Origin: Cronobacter sakazakii
GTDB taxonomy: Bacteria; Pseudomonadota; Gammaproteobacteria; Enterobacterales; Enterobacteriaceae
Assembly: GCF_000982825.1 (NCBI RefSeq)
Contig: NZ_CP011047.1
Location: forward strand, 1,178,001 to 1,242,000
Direction of reading: 5' to 3'
DNA length: 64,000 nucleotides
Within the stretch, counting starts at the first letter, position 1; the number at the start of each line of letters is the position of its first letter. Shown piece after piece: positions 40,212 to 48,659 of this stretch. Below the pieces are notes generated by a model that had not been told where the DNA came from, searched no databases, and saw only the letters and a program-made list of their open reading frames with translations. A program made the position numbers and the translations under genes.

Positions 40212-41246
40212 TTACGCAGGGTTTTTACCCGGCATTTGCGGATCGTCTTTGTACTGTGCCGTCGCAATCCAGGCGGAGCAGAACAGCGTCAGGCGTGCAA
40301 AGAAATAGAAAAACGCCATCAGCCCCAGCACCGAGCCGAATGCCGCGCCGGACGGCGATTTCACGAGCGACGGCAGCGTATAGGTCATAATGATTTTGAT
40401 AACCTCAAAGCCAATCGCCGCAATCACGGTGCCGCGCAGCAGCGCTTTGCGACGCGGCCGGTGGCGCGGCAGACGCCAGAAGATCCAGAAGAAAAGCAGA
40501 TAGTTGGCACAGAAAGAGACGGCAAGGCCAATCAGATGCCAGACCGGCTTCAGCCAGCCGATGGCGTCCAGATGCAGCAGCCGGATAATCGTCTCCTGGG
40601 CGGAACCTGCGACGGACGTAATCGACATCGTGATGACCAGCGCCACCAGCAGCCCAATCAGGGAGATAAAATCGCGCAGGTATTTCACCCAGAATTTCTC
40701 TTTGTCGTCTTCCGCGCCGCGCTCCCAGTCGTCACGGAACTGCGCGCGGATCGCTTCTCGCAGGTAGCCCATCCAGTTCACACCGGAGTAGAGCGCTACG
40801 GCAAAGCCCACAATCCCGACCGTGGTGCGCTGCTCCACCGCGGCGTTAATGCTGCTGCTGAGAGTTTTGGCGAGCGTCGGGTCACTGACGCTTTGCAGAA
40901 TTTTATTAAAAATGTCCTGAAGCAGGGTCGGGTGCGAGGCGAGCACAAAGCCTGCGACCGCAAACGACACCATCAGCACCGGGATCATCGATAAAAACGA
41001 AAAGTAGGTGATCGCGGCACCAAACTGGTTGCCCATACGTTCGTTAAACCGCTCAAAGGCGCGAAGCAGATGCGCGACTGCGGGACGGCGCTCTACTTTT
41101 TCCACCTTTTGTTTCACCGTACCGATGACACCCTCGGCGGGTTTATCGTCGGCTTTCTTCTCCTCGGGGCGCGTATCCAGCTGCGGGACAGGCTGATATT
41201 TCAGATCTTCGGTCGGGCGTTTAGCAGGCTGCTCCGGCGTGGTCAT
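40212..41246 (-). CDS. yhjD: YihY/UPF0761-family inner-membrane protein YhjD
   Basis: A 344-residue protein. A charged, Pro-rich cytoplasmic N-terminus (to about residue 75) precedes six membrane helices with the family segments NQFGAAITYFSFLSMIP and LYSGVNWMGYLREAIRAQF. In E. coli a substitution in YhjD allows growth without Kdo by permitting lipid IVA export, so a role in envelope lipid traffic is suggested. The 274-bp gap to yhjE holds no gene. Confidence 0.95.
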   Translation of the reverse strand: MTTPEQPAKRPTEDLKYQPVPQLDTRPEEKKADDKPAEGVIGTVKQKVEKVERRPAVAHLLRAFERFNERMGNQFGAAITYFSFLSMIPVLMVSFAVAGFVLASHPTLLQDIFNKILQSVSDPTLAKTLSSSINAAVEQRTTVGIVGFAVALYSGVNWMGYLREAIRAQFRDDWERGAEDDKEKFWVKYLRDFISLIGLLVALVITMSITSVAGSAQETIIRLLHLDAIGWLKPVWHLIGLAVSFCANYLLFFWIFWRLPRHRPRRKALLRGTVIAAIGFEVIKIIMTYTLPSLVKSPSGAAFGSVLGLMAFFYFFARLTLFCSAWIATAQYKDDPQMPGKNPA

Positions 41247-41298
41247 TAGCGTTGATTCCTTTTATTTTTTACAACTTGCTTCCAAGTATAGCCCGCAG

Positions 41299-42198
41299 CT
41301 AGTCAACGTAACCTTTCATGACGGTCGCCAGCCACTCCATAAACAGGTGAACGCGCCGTGAGAGGTGCCGACGGTGCGGATAAATCAGCGAGACCGGCAT
41401 CGGCGCGGCGCGGTATTGCGGCAGCACTTCCACGAGTTTGCCGCTGCGCAGCGCCTCGCGAACGCCGATGCGCGGCACCTGAATAATCCCCAGCCCGGCG
41501 AAACAGGCGGCCTGGTAGGTTTCGGTGCTGTTGACCGTCAATACGCCACCGGTTGGTATCCACTCACTACCGCTCTCACGCCCAATTTCAAAGCCCGCCG
41601 GACGCGTGCCGAGCGTTGGCGTGTAATGCACCAGCGCGTGCGAAGCGAGATCGTCGAGCGTTTCAGGAATGCCGAAGCGCGCCAGATAATCCGGGCTGGC
41701 GCAGTTGACCTGGCTTAATTTGCCAAGCGGGCGCGCCACCAGCCCGGAATCTTTCAGCTGGCCGACACGCACCACGCAGTCGAAGCCTTCGCGCACCACA
41801 TCCACCAGCCGGTCGCTGCTGCTCAGCTCAAGGGCGATGCCGGGGTAGTGGTGAAGAAATTCCGGCAGACGCGGGATTACTACGTTTTGCGCTACCGCCA
41901 CCGGCATATCGACACGCAGCCGCCCGCTGACGCTCGCCGGATCGTGCAGAAACAAGCCGTCGAGTTCGTCGAGATTCGCGAGCAGATCGCGCGCGCGCTC
42001 GTAATAGACCTGGCCGTCCTGGGTGAGATGCACCCGTCGCGTCGTGCGGTGCAGCAGGCGCGTGCCGAGCGCGCTTTCCAGCGCCTGCACCTGCCGCGAT
42101 ACGCTGCCTTTCGGCAGGCTCAGCGTCTCGGCGGCGCGGGTAAAGCTCTCCAGTTCCGCCACTCGCACGAATAAACGCATTGCGTGAATTTTATCCAT
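41299..42198 (-). CDS. yhjC: LysR-family regulator YhjC
   Basis: A 299-residue LysR-type transcription factor. The N-terminal winged helix (MDKIHAMRLFVRVAELESFTRAAETLSLPKGSVSRQVQALE, quoted in parts as MDKIHAMRLF and SLPKGSVSRQVQALE) matches E. coli YhjC, as does the effector domain to the C-terminal ATVMKGYVD. It is divergent from an SDR gene with a 118-bp shared gap, the classic LysR arrangement, so the SDR is the likely target. Confidence 0.93.
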   Translation of the reverse strand: MDKIHAMRLFVRVAELESFTRAAETLSLPKGSVSRQVQALESALGTRLLHRTTRRVHLTQDGQVYYERARDLLANLDELDGLFLHDPASVSGRLRVDMPVAVAQNVVIPRLPEFLHHYPGIALELSSSDRLVDVVREGFDCVVRVGQLKDSGLVARPLGKLSQVNCASPDYLARFGIPETLDDLASHALVHYTPTLGTRPAGFEIGRESGSEWIPTGGVLTVNSTETYQAACFAGLGIIQVPRIGVREALRSGKLVEVLPQYRAAPMPVSLIYPHRRHLSRRVHLFMEWLATVMKGYVD

Positions 42199-42316
42199 CG
42201 CTGCCCCTCATTGTTGTTATATATGAAACAGTAAAGCGTATTTTGCGATCTTTATCGTTCTATTGTCAGCTAATAAGCTCTTTTTTAATCATCACCCAGA
42301 CCATGACGAGGTATTT

Positions 42317-43075
42317 ATGACGCAACGTATCGCAATCATCACCGGTGGCAGCCGCGGGCTTGGTAAAAACGCAGCGCTGAAGCTCGCAGAGCGCGGAATT
42401 GGCATTTTGCTGACGTACCAGCGTCGGCGTGAAGACGCCGAGGCCGTTGTGCGTGAAATTGAACAAAAAGGCGTGAAAGCGGCAGCGCTGGCGCTGAACG
42501 TCGCCGATAGCGCCTCCTTCCCGGCATTTGTTGCACAGGTGAAGGCGCAACTGCAACAGACCTGGCAGCGCGACAGTTTTGATTATTTAATCAACAACGC
42601 GGGTATCGGGATTTATGCGCCGTTTGGCGAGTTCAGCGAGGCGCAGTTTGACGAGTTAGTGAACATTCACTTCAAGGGGCCGTTCTTTCTGACGCAGCAA
42701 CTGCTGCCGCTGATTAATAACGGCGGACGCATCCTGAACGTCTCCAGCGGGCTGACGCGTTTTGCGCTGCCGGGCTATTCAGCGTATGCCTCAATGAAAG
42801 GCGCGATGGAGGTGCTGACGCGCTATCAGGCCAAAGAGCTTGGCAGCCGGAATATCGCGGTGAATATCATCGCGCCAGGCGCGATTGAGACGGACTTCGG
42901 CGGCGGACAGGTGCGTGATAACGACGAACTGAACCGCTTTATCGCCTCGCAGACGGCGCTGGGGCGCGTGGGGCTGCCGGATGATATCGGCGCGGCGATA
43001 GCGGCTATTATCGGCGATGAGCTGGGCTGGATGAACGCGCAGCGGATTGAAGTCTCCGGCGGGATGTTCCTGTAA
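42317..43075 (+). CDS. Short-chain dehydrogenase/reductase
   Basis: A 252-residue classical SDR oxidoreductase. The nucleotide-binding motif is TGGSRGLG, followed by NNAG at about residue 90, the catalytic Ser in NVSSG, and the catalytic YSAYASMK (Tyr-x-x-x-Lys at the second Tyr). YQRRREDAE after beta-2 suggests NADPH preference. The start at 42317 follows GAGG. The substrate cannot be told from the sequence. It is divergent from the LysR gene yhjC, which probably controls it. Confidence 0.9.
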   Translation: MTQRIAIITGGSRGLGKNAALKLAERGIGILLTYQRRREDAEAVVREIEQKGVKAAALALNVADSASFPAFVAQVKAQLQQTWQRDSFDYLINNAGIGIYAPFGEFSEAQFDELVNIHFKGPFFLTQQLLPLINNGGRILNVSSGLTRFALPGYSAYASMKGAMEVLTRYQAKELGSRNIAVNIIAPGAIETDFGGGQVRDNDELNRFIASQTALGRVGLPDDIGAAIAAIIGDELGWMNAQRIEVSGGMFL

Positions 43076-43081
43076 AGCGTT

Positions 43082-43108
43082 GCCTTGCCCGGCGCAACCG
43101 GGCAAGGC
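43082..43108. terminator. Hairpin between convergent SDR and ydeI
   Basis: A perfect 11-bp stem, GCCTTGCCCGG / CCGGGCAAGGC, with a CGCAA loop. No clear T-run follows on either strand, so it may be a REP-like element as much as a terminator. Confidence 0.55.
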
Positions 43109-43119
43109 GTTCTGGCAGG

Positions 43120-43518
43120 TTACTCTTTCTGGAAGTGCGTCACGCGAATGCGGTACGGCTGCTGTTTTTTATCAAGCGTACCGCTGATGCCCACCAGTTC
43201 ATCCGGGCTGACCTCTTTGCCCTGAAAAACCGCATGCGGGATCATCACGTCGATATCACCGCCTTTATCGCGGAATTGATAGACGTCATCGCCTTTTTTC
43301 TTGATCAGATAGCCACGCAGCGTCACGGAGGCGCCGTCGTGCATCTCTTTTGCCTGCTTCACGTCGATCGAGCGGGCATCGGTAATGCCGCGGTAGCCCT
43401 CTTTAAGCTGATGCGGCGGCGGCGGGGCTTCATCGTTCTTGAAGCCGCCTTTCTCTTCTGCCAGTGCAGGCAGGGCCAGTAACGCGGAAAGCGTGGCGAT
43501 AATCACTGTTTTTTTCAT
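43120..43518 (-). CDS. ydeI: Periplasmic OB-fold stress protein YdeI
   Basis: A 132-residue YgiW/YdeI-family protein with a signal peptide ending LPALA. The mature part begins EEKGGFKNDEAPPPPH and contains the OB-fold segments KEMHDGASVTLRGYLI, YQFRDKGGDIDVMIP and GTLDKKQQ, closely matching E. coli YdeI. In Salmonella and E. coli relatives are induced by stress and aid resistance to peroxide and cationic peptides. In E. coli K-12 ydeI maps elsewhere, so its position here differs. Confidence 0.9.
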   Translation of the reverse strand: MKKTVIIATLSALLALPALAEEKGGFKNDEAPPPPHQLKEGYRGITDARSIDVKQAKEMHDGASVTLRGYLIKKKGDDVYQFRDKGGDIDVMIPHAVFQGKEVSPDELVGISGTLDKKQQPYRIRVTHFQKE

Positions 43519-43610
43519 ACGTCTCCCTGTGTTGTTGCAGGTTTATGTTCTTTAAGCCTGGCACAAGGAAGTAAAAACGTCTTTCGGCGGAGTCGCATGT
43601 GGGGGCAGAC

Positions 43611-43822
43611 GGCGGGTGCGCTACGCTTACCCGCCCTACGGGCTGAAACCGGCGTATCTATTTTTGCGTCATGGCGGGTGCGCTAGGCTTACCCGCCCTA
43701 CGGGTTAAAATCGGCGTATCTATTTTTGCGTCATGGCGGGTGCGCTGCGCTTACCCGCCCTACGGGTTAAAACCGACGTATATGTTTTTGCGTAGGGTGG
43801 GTAAGCGTGAGCGCACCCACCG
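43611..43822. repeat. Tandem 62-bp REP array
   Basis: Three direct units begin at 43611, 43673 and 43735 with an exact 62-bp period. Each holds GGCGGGTGCGCT, CTTACCCGCCCTACGGG, and a spacer (TATCTATTTTTGCGT or a close variant). An inverted unit, GTAGGGTGGGTAAGCGTGAG, closes the array at 43791-43820. Units differ by a few bases. The 314-bp gap between ydeI and the GNAT gene holds no coding sequence. Confidence 0.9.
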
Positions 43823-43832
43823 TGCGTCAGAA

Positions 43833-44399
43833 TTAACTCTCCGGTGAAGAGTCGCGTGCCAGTAGGCCAAACAGCCAGTCGTCATGCCAGCGTCCGCCGA
43901 TAAAGTAACTTTCCCGCAGCGTGCCCTCCTGAAGAAATCCCGCTTTTTCCAGCGTCTTTTTCGAGGCGATATTGCCGCCGGTGACGGTCGCCACCAGACG
44001 CCGCAGGCTACAGCCTTCAAAAGCGAGGCGACAGATGGCGCGCAGCGATTCATGGCCGTAGCCCTGGCCCTGAAAGGCGCTCGCCAGCAGAAACCCGACT
44101 TCAGCAATCCCCTCACCGCGCATCACAAAGCCCGTTACGCCCACCGGCTGCCCGCTGTGCCTCTCGCTAATGAGTAAACAGAGCCAGCGGGTGCTTGCGG
44201 GCGTCCAGGGCGGCAGGCGCAACGTGAAATCCTGCATCCGCTGCGCGTCAGAGCGCGGGTCGGCCACGAAACGCATCACCGTATCGTCACGTTGCAGGCT
44301 TAAAAAGAACGGCCAGTCGTCGGGCGTGAGGGGCCGGTAATCGAGGCGTGTGGAATTAAACGTCAACAACGCGTCGTTAAAGGGCGTGTCAGGGTGCAT
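43833..44399 (-). CDS. GNAT N-acetyltransferase (RimJ/RimL type)
   Basis: A protein of about 188 residues. The fold markers are RLDYRPLTPDDWPFFLSLQ at the N-terminus, EVGFLLASAFQGQGYGHESL (acetyl-CoA loop Q-x-x-G-x-G) and SKKTLEKAGFLQEGTLRES near the end, as in ribosomal-protein acetyltransferases RimJ/L and their relatives. The start is uncertain: the frame is open to 44426 and the ATG at 44399 is preferred by alignment of the fold. The substrate is unknown. Confidence 0.82.
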   Translation of the reverse strand: MHPDTPFNDALLTFNSTRLDYRPLTPDDWPFFLSLQRDDTVMRFVADPRSDAQRMQDFTLRLPPWTPASTRWLCLLISERHSGQPVGVTGFVMRGEGIAEVGFLLASAFQGQGYGHESLRAICRLAFEGCSLRRLVATVTGGNIASKKTLEKAGFLQEGTLRESYFIGGRWHDDWLFGLLARDSSPES

Positions 44400-44670
44400 A
44401 GGGTTTCCACGTGGTAAGTACAGCAAACAGTGTTGCCTGAAAAACGCGCCGCTGTCATTCGCGCCGCCATTTACCTGCTAATTCAGGCAGGAAAAGGCGA
44501 TTTTTCACGCAAAAACCGACGTGTCACTTTTTTTCCGGCTATTTTCAGCTATGTTGTCTCACTGCCCGTCAGCGCAGATAAAAAAATTCAGAAATAACAA
44601 GATACTTAAGTGAAATTTCGCCCGCTCCGCCCACCTTTATGACGGGGCGTTGAGCGCAAAAGGATGCAAC

Positions 44671-46272
44671 ATGGCCCGCTTCACACAGCCTCTGGTAAGA
44701 GAAACATTTGAAACTGCGCTCACGGTGATCCGCCAGGCGTCGGTTGAAATCCTGGTTTTGCTTGGCGTTAACGTTGCGGAGGGCAAAGATCCGCAGTGGT
44801 TCTTACAACAGCTCGACCAGGCGCGTCTGAATCTCGGCAACTGGGCGACGGTCGCCCGCCGGCTGAACCTTAACGACGCCGATATGTCGCAGTTCACGTT
44901 GCAGCTGCGTCATTTACAACAGCTGGTGCCGCAGTATGAGAGCGGCCAGGACGTGACGGAGAACCAGCTTTTCGCGGCGCTGCGTTTTGTGACGTGCCTT
45001 GAGAAAGTGCGTAACCAGCAGCCGAAACTGGGCTATTCCACTGAGATGAATGTCGATAAAACGGCGATGCAGCCCGACGCGCTGCGCCAGCTGCGCGCGC
45101 TCGATTTCACCCTGCGCGGCATGGTGCGCGAAGCCTGGCCGGACGAGCAGCAGCGCGTCAATCAGCTCAAACAGTTGTGCGGCGGCGATAAAGTGCGCCG
45201 CTGGCTGAAGATGTGCGACAAGGGCGACATCCTGAGCGGCATGTTATTCAGCGAGCTGGCGATGCTGGTGGTCGATAAAAAGCTCTTCGCCCGCCACTAC
45301 GACAAACTTTTCCAGGGCGCGACATCGCTGACGCTGTTTGTCGAGCCACGCAAAACGCTGCAAACCCTGCTGGATGATATCCGCGAAATCCGTAACGTCG
45401 CCGCGCTCGGCAAACCGCTTTCCGGCGCGCAGGAAGTGATGCTGGATAACTATTTCAATGCCATCAGCGCTCCGCTGCATAAAGCCTGTGGCGAAGGGCG
45501 CACGCGCGTGAACCCGGCGGCGCTGATGAAAGCCGATGACGCACAGCTGAAAGCGTTTATCGATCATGCCGCGAAGAAAAACAGCGTGGTCGGTGGGGAT
45601 ATTTTTGACGTTCGCGATGCCATCGAAAGCCCGAGCCGTCGTCAGGACGGCAAAAAGCAGGAGACGCGCCAGCTGGTGATGGGCGCGGTCTGGGGCGCAG
45701 TAGGCCTCGGCGCGATTGCGATGGTGGTCGGCGCGCTGTTTGTCGCAAGCGATGCGCTTAAACCCCCTGCGGCAGAGGAGGTGACCGCGCCTGTCGCGAC
45801 CGCCATGGCCGCAGAGCCTGAGAACAACGACGACAGCCCGCGTCATAAGCTCAGCAAAATGGGCATCACGTGGGATGAAGAGAACCTGCGCGCGGCTATC
45901 GATCGCGATGACAAACTGGTTACGCGCCTCTTTCTCGAAGCCGGAATGAACTGGAAAGTGGCCTGGACCGAGCAGGCGCTCGCGAAAAATCATGAAGAGA
46001 CGCTGGAAACGCTGCTGCGCTATCGCCTCCAGATGGATGAAAAAAAACCGTGCCGCCGGATGATCACGACGTTAAGCCACGCGCTGTCGCAGGGCGAGAA
46101 AATGACGTCCATGCGTAAAGAGTATTTGCAGACGTTTTGCACCGTGCCCGCGGTCGTGGAGCGCCAGAAGCATGAACTTGAGCAGGCGCAACTGCGCGCG
46201 CAGGCGAACCCGAATGATGAAACGAAGAAATGGGTGAAAATCCGCGAGGCGATTTACCAGACGATCCGGTAA
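44671..46272 (+). CDS. HEPN-like membrane protein of the Salmonella STY4199 type
   Basis: A protein of 533 residues. The N-terminal 320 residues are alpha-helical and resemble the HEPN-containing STY4199 family of enterobacteria. The segment LLDDIREIRN has the look of an HEPN Rx4-6H helix, but the histidine is missing (REIRNVAALGKPL), so RNase activity is doubtful. One membrane helix (residues 334-359) follows. A C-terminal domain starts with an ankyrin-like stretch (LRAAIDRDDKLVTRLFLEAGMN). The ATG at 44671 has AAAAGGA at good spacing; a TTG at 44650 is the alternative. The function is unknown, and the family name is recalled, not tested. Confidence 0.75.
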   Translation: MARFTQPLVRETFETALTVIRQASVEILVLLGVNVAEGKDPQWFLQQLDQARLNLGNWATVARRLNLNDADMSQFTLQLRHLQQLVPQYESGQDVTENQLFAALRFVTCLEKVRNQQPKLGYSTEMNVDKTAMQPDALRQLRALDFTLRGMVREAWPDEQQRVNQLKQLCGGDKVRRWLKMCDKGDILSGMLFSELAMLVVDKKLFARHYDKLFQGATSLTLFVEPRKTLQTLLDDIREIRNVAALGKPLSGAQEVMLDNYFNAISAPLHKACGEGRTRVNPAALMKADDAQLKAFIDHAAKKNSVVGGDIFDVRDAIESPSRRQDGKKQETRQLVMGAVWGAVGLGAIAMVVGALFVASDALKPPAAEEVTAPVATAMAAEPENNDDSPRHKLSKMGITWDEENLRAAIDRDDKLVTRLFLEAGMNWKVAWTEQALAKNHEETLETLLRYRLQMDEKKPCRRMITTLSHALSQGEKMTSMRKEYLQTFCTVPAVVERQKHELEQAQLRAQANPNDETKKWVKIREAIYQTIR

Positions 46273-46300
46273 ATTCGCGGCGGTAAAAGCGCGGCAGCAA

Positions 46301-46333
46301 AAAGGGGAAGCAGACGCTTCCCCTTGTTTATTT
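46301..46333 (+). terminator. Terminator after the HEPN-like gene
   Basis: The stem GGGGAAGC / GCTTCCCC with an AGAC loop is followed by TTGTTTATTT and preceded by an A-run. Confidence 0.85.
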
Positions 46334-46662
46334 ATAAGGAATGGGCACCAGGCATAAATAATAGAGGTATTAACCAGCCCTAGGGACCAAGTGTCGCCTT
46401 AAAATATTATGTTATGGTGATGAATCACAATCATTTAATCCATAGTCCTTAGGGAATTGCCGGGTGTAAATGTTATTTCTTGTATTAAAATAATAGCTTT
46501 AACATGATAGATAATATTAGTAATGTAGAGTATTTTCTTATTAAAAAATAAATTATTAAAGACTCAAAAGAACATCATTATTATTGATATCTAATGACCA
46601 ATAGATCTTTAACAATAAATTACTCACTGTTATGATGCCCCTGCCCGCAGGCAGGGGCTATT
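46334..46662. other. AT-rich non-coding segment bordering the radical SAM operon
   Basis: This roughly 330-bp stretch is strongly AT-rich, with runs such as TTATTAAAAAATAAATTATT, in contrast to the GC-rich core on its left. It has no plausible gene. Close to its right end, GCCCCTGC / GCAGGGGC (46637-46658) forms a stable hairpin just past the Nudix stop and probably marks the operon end, though no T-run follows on the minus strand. The composition suggests it came in with the three genes on its right. Confidence 0.6.
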
Positions 46663-47088
46663 TCATATAAATCCCTTTTGTGTAAAAGTGATTCGGGTTG
46701 CCTCATTTAAATCCATGCTTTTTAATGCTTCAGGAGATACCCACATGATTTCCTGAAACTCTTCGTTAAACGTAATATTTCGGTTGGCGCTGATACAATC
46801 AAATATGAGATAAATCATATAAATTTCTTCGGTAGTACCATCCGGGTATGTTTTCATTCGGATGTCATCACGAAAAGCCCAGGGCTGAACATCAGTAATA
46901 AGCAGTTTATCTCCTAACTCTTCTCTGATTTCTCGTCTCAATGCCGTCTCCATTGTTTCCCCTGGCTCCATTCCTCCGCCAGGCAAAGCCCACTGCCCCG
47001 GGAAAACGCCACGATCAGAGGCCATTTTACAAAGAAGAAACTCACCATTGTTTTGAATAACAGGGCAAACAATAATTCTTTGGCGCAT
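46663..47088 (-). CDS. NudI-like Nudix nucleoside triphosphatase
   Basis: A 141-residue Nudix hydrolase very close in layout to E. coli Nud[55 protein letters not shown]. The Nudix box is intact (G-x5-E-x7-REIREELG). E. coli NudI splits pyrimidine deoxynucleoside triphosphates, dUTP best. This copy is the third gene of the AT-rich operon. The kinase gene upstream ends one base before its ATG and supplies its ribosome site (AAGGAGAT). It is more AT-rich than the core genes, so it is likely an acquired paralogue rather than the native nudI. In this operon it may clear or process the product nucleotide; that is inference. Confidence 0.85.
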   Translation of the reverse strand: MRQRIIVCPVIQNNGEFLLCKMASDRGVFPGQWALPGGGMEPGETMETALRREIREELGDKLLITDVQPWAFRDDIRMKTYPDGTTEEIYMIYLIFDCISANRNITFNEEFQEIMWVSPEALKSMDLNEATRITFTQKGFI

Positions 47089-47089
47089 T

Positions 47090-47797
47090 TTATCTCCTTA
47101 AAGTCATCGCTTTATTAGTGACCAGAGTAGTGAAATTTTCTATATCATCAGGATGAGTACATGCCATAACTCGCTCACGAAGATGCACAGGAAGCTTATC
47201 TGTAAAACTTTGATACTCTGTATGCCATCCCGTTATCCATTTTACTTTTGTTGCTTCATCAGGAAATTCTTTTGGCCGGATGCCATTAATTTCGTCATGC
47301 TTTAAATGCGCGAGTGAGTGTTCAATGGGATAATTTATAAAAGCAATAATGTCCGGCTCGATCAGCAGTTCATTTATTGATTCCCAAAGTTTAATGTACG
47401 AGTCATACTGCCACTTGCTTATATAGCCAGCATTGAGCATAAAGTTAATAAATATATAGTCTTCAAGATGTGAACGTTCCATTATTAAATTGAATCCCTT
47501 ATCCAGCCATGATTTTATGATGAGAGCCCGCTGTATCATAAAATTGAGCTGAATAAGGTAACCATAGTTATTTGTATCATCGAACAAATAAGGAAGAAGG
47601 GAATGATGTACGCTTTTTTCATCGATAGCTATGGTATCAGGATCTGTCGAGAATAATCTGGAAGATAACTTTTTCAAAAGTGTACTTTTGCCTACGCCAG
47701 AATTCCCGGTCAAACATATATAAATAGGCTTTCTTTTTTTGTTGGTTACGACTTTGTCTGCAGACCAGGGATCCATATAAAGGTAACTATATCTCAT
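47090..47797 (-). CDS. Deoxynucleoside-kinase-like P-loop protein
   Basis: A 235-residue P-loop kinase. Walker A is GNSGVGKST (residues 31-39). An acidic residue pair in [16 protein letters not shown] (Glu60), the helix [13 protein letters not shown] (Gln83) and [13 protein letters not shown] (Glu107, Arg108, Ser109) are arranged as in the deoxynucleoside kinase family, where the base and sugar are bound by a Gln and an E-R-S motif. Then comes a conserved Pro-Asp strand ([17 protein letters not shown]). A nucleoside or nucleotide substrate is likely but not certain. It overlaps the radical SAM gene by 11 bp and abuts the Nudix gene. Codon use is AT-rich (many ATA, TTA, AAT). Confidence 0.7.
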   Translation of the reverse strand: MRYSYLYMDPWSADKVVTNKKRKPIYICLTGNSGVGKSTLLKKLSSRLFSTDPDTIAIDEKSVHHSLLPYLFDDTNNYGYLIQLNFMIQRALIIKSWLDKGFNLIMERSHLEDYIFINFMLNAGYISKWQYDSYIKLWESINELLIEPDIIAFINYPIEHSLAHLKHDEINGIRPKEFPDEATKVKWITGWHTEYQSFTDKLPVHLRERVMACTHPDDIENFTTLVTNKAMTLRR

Positions 47798-48659
47798 TGT
47801 TAAACTCCCTTTCCTCCAGCCAAAAACGATTTATTTGGCATTTGCTAATGATTTCACTATTCCCGAAAATGGCACTTATAATTTTTTCTGGCGGATCCGT
47901 TAGCATATTTCCGAGTCTGGTGTAATTTTCACCGTCGGGAATTATAATGTCAAAATTTGGCTCCATAACAACATTAGCTTTATCTCTTTCTTCAAACGTT
48001 GCCCAACTGATTGGTACAGACGGATACTGTTTTTTTAGTTTGTTCATATTATTTATGAATAGGTCAGTATCGATCTCTAGCTTATTCCTTTTTTCTTTTC
48101 CTACACCTAATGGGCAAAATTGATAGAATCGCCATGCCTGGATTTTATAGGGAAGATTGTCAACCCAGCTAACAATATTACTTAATACATTAATATTCGA
48201 TTGAGAAACCACAGTTGTAAGTTTTATATTAATACGATTATTATTATATGGGAGCCAGTCTAGTATATTTTTAATGACTCTATGCTGGTTGCTCATTTTT
48301 TCACTTCTGATATCGGAATTTACAATCCTGTCAATTCCGTCGATTGGCATTCCTACCCAGTCCAAAATTGGATTTAATCGTTCGTGATCCATTATGAAAC
48401 GATGCCCGACCGTTGAGAGGTACGTCATAAAACCCATCTGTTTTGCGTATTCAATCAAATGGATATAGTCTTCTCTGGATGTTGGTTCGCCACCAGTAAA
48501 ACCGATACGGCGAAAGCCCATCCTGTACATACGTTCAATGACATCAAAAATAGTGGTTAGCGTAGAATCTGTTATGCCGGGGTTACGAAAACACAAGTCA
48601 CATCCGAGATTGCAATGTGAAGTAATTCTGAAATCCAAAAGCAGGTTGCTGATATCCAT
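47787..48659 (-). CDS. Viperin-like radical SAM enzyme
   Basis: A compact 290-residue radical SAM protein. The cluster motif is CNLGCDLC (Cys16, 20, 23), followed by FTGGEP (56-59). There is no SPASM-type cysteine set; only two other cysteines are present. Several segments parallel viperin: RINIKLTTVVSQSNINV (KINSVINRFNV in human viperin), KIQAWRFYQFCPLGVG (VRWKVFQ...GEN) and the late IIPDGENYTRLGN. Viperins turn CTP or other NTPs into 3'-deoxy-3',4'-didehydro chain terminators. The kinase and Nudix partners fit nucleotide chemistry. Alternatives are a QueE- or MoaA-like enzyme on another small substrate. The start ATG at 48659 follows AGAGGTGG. It is the first gene of the operon. Confidence 0.68.
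   Translation of the reverse strand: MDISNLLLDFRITSHCNLGCDLCFRNPGITDSTLTTIFDVIERMYRMGFRRIGFTGGEPTSREDYIHLIEYAKQMGFMTYLSTVGHRFIMDHERLNPILDWVGMPIDGIDRIVNSDIRSEKMSNQHRVIKNILDWLPYNNNRINIKLTTVVSQSNINVLSNIVSWVDNLPYKIQAWRFYQFCPLGVGKEKRNKLEIDTDLFINNMNKLKKQYPSVPISWATFEERDKANVVMEPNFDIIIPDGENYTRLGNMLTDPPEKIISAIFGNSEIISKCQINRFWLEEREFNNEI

Noticed and set aside
43611..43822. Possible CRISPR array
   Set aside because: The repeats and the segments between them are both conserved, so there are no unique spacers, and no cas gene is in the window. It is a tandem REP array.
46637..46658. Rho-independent terminator of the radical SAM operon
   Set aside because: The hairpin is strong but no T-run follows on the minus strand, so it is described only as a hairpin.
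47787..48659. Radical SAM gene as an anaerobic-reductase activase (NrdG-like) or a SPASM peptide maturase
   Set aside because: No nrdD-like partner or precursor-peptide gene is nearby, the protein is too long for NrdG, and the cysteines of a SPASM domain are missing.
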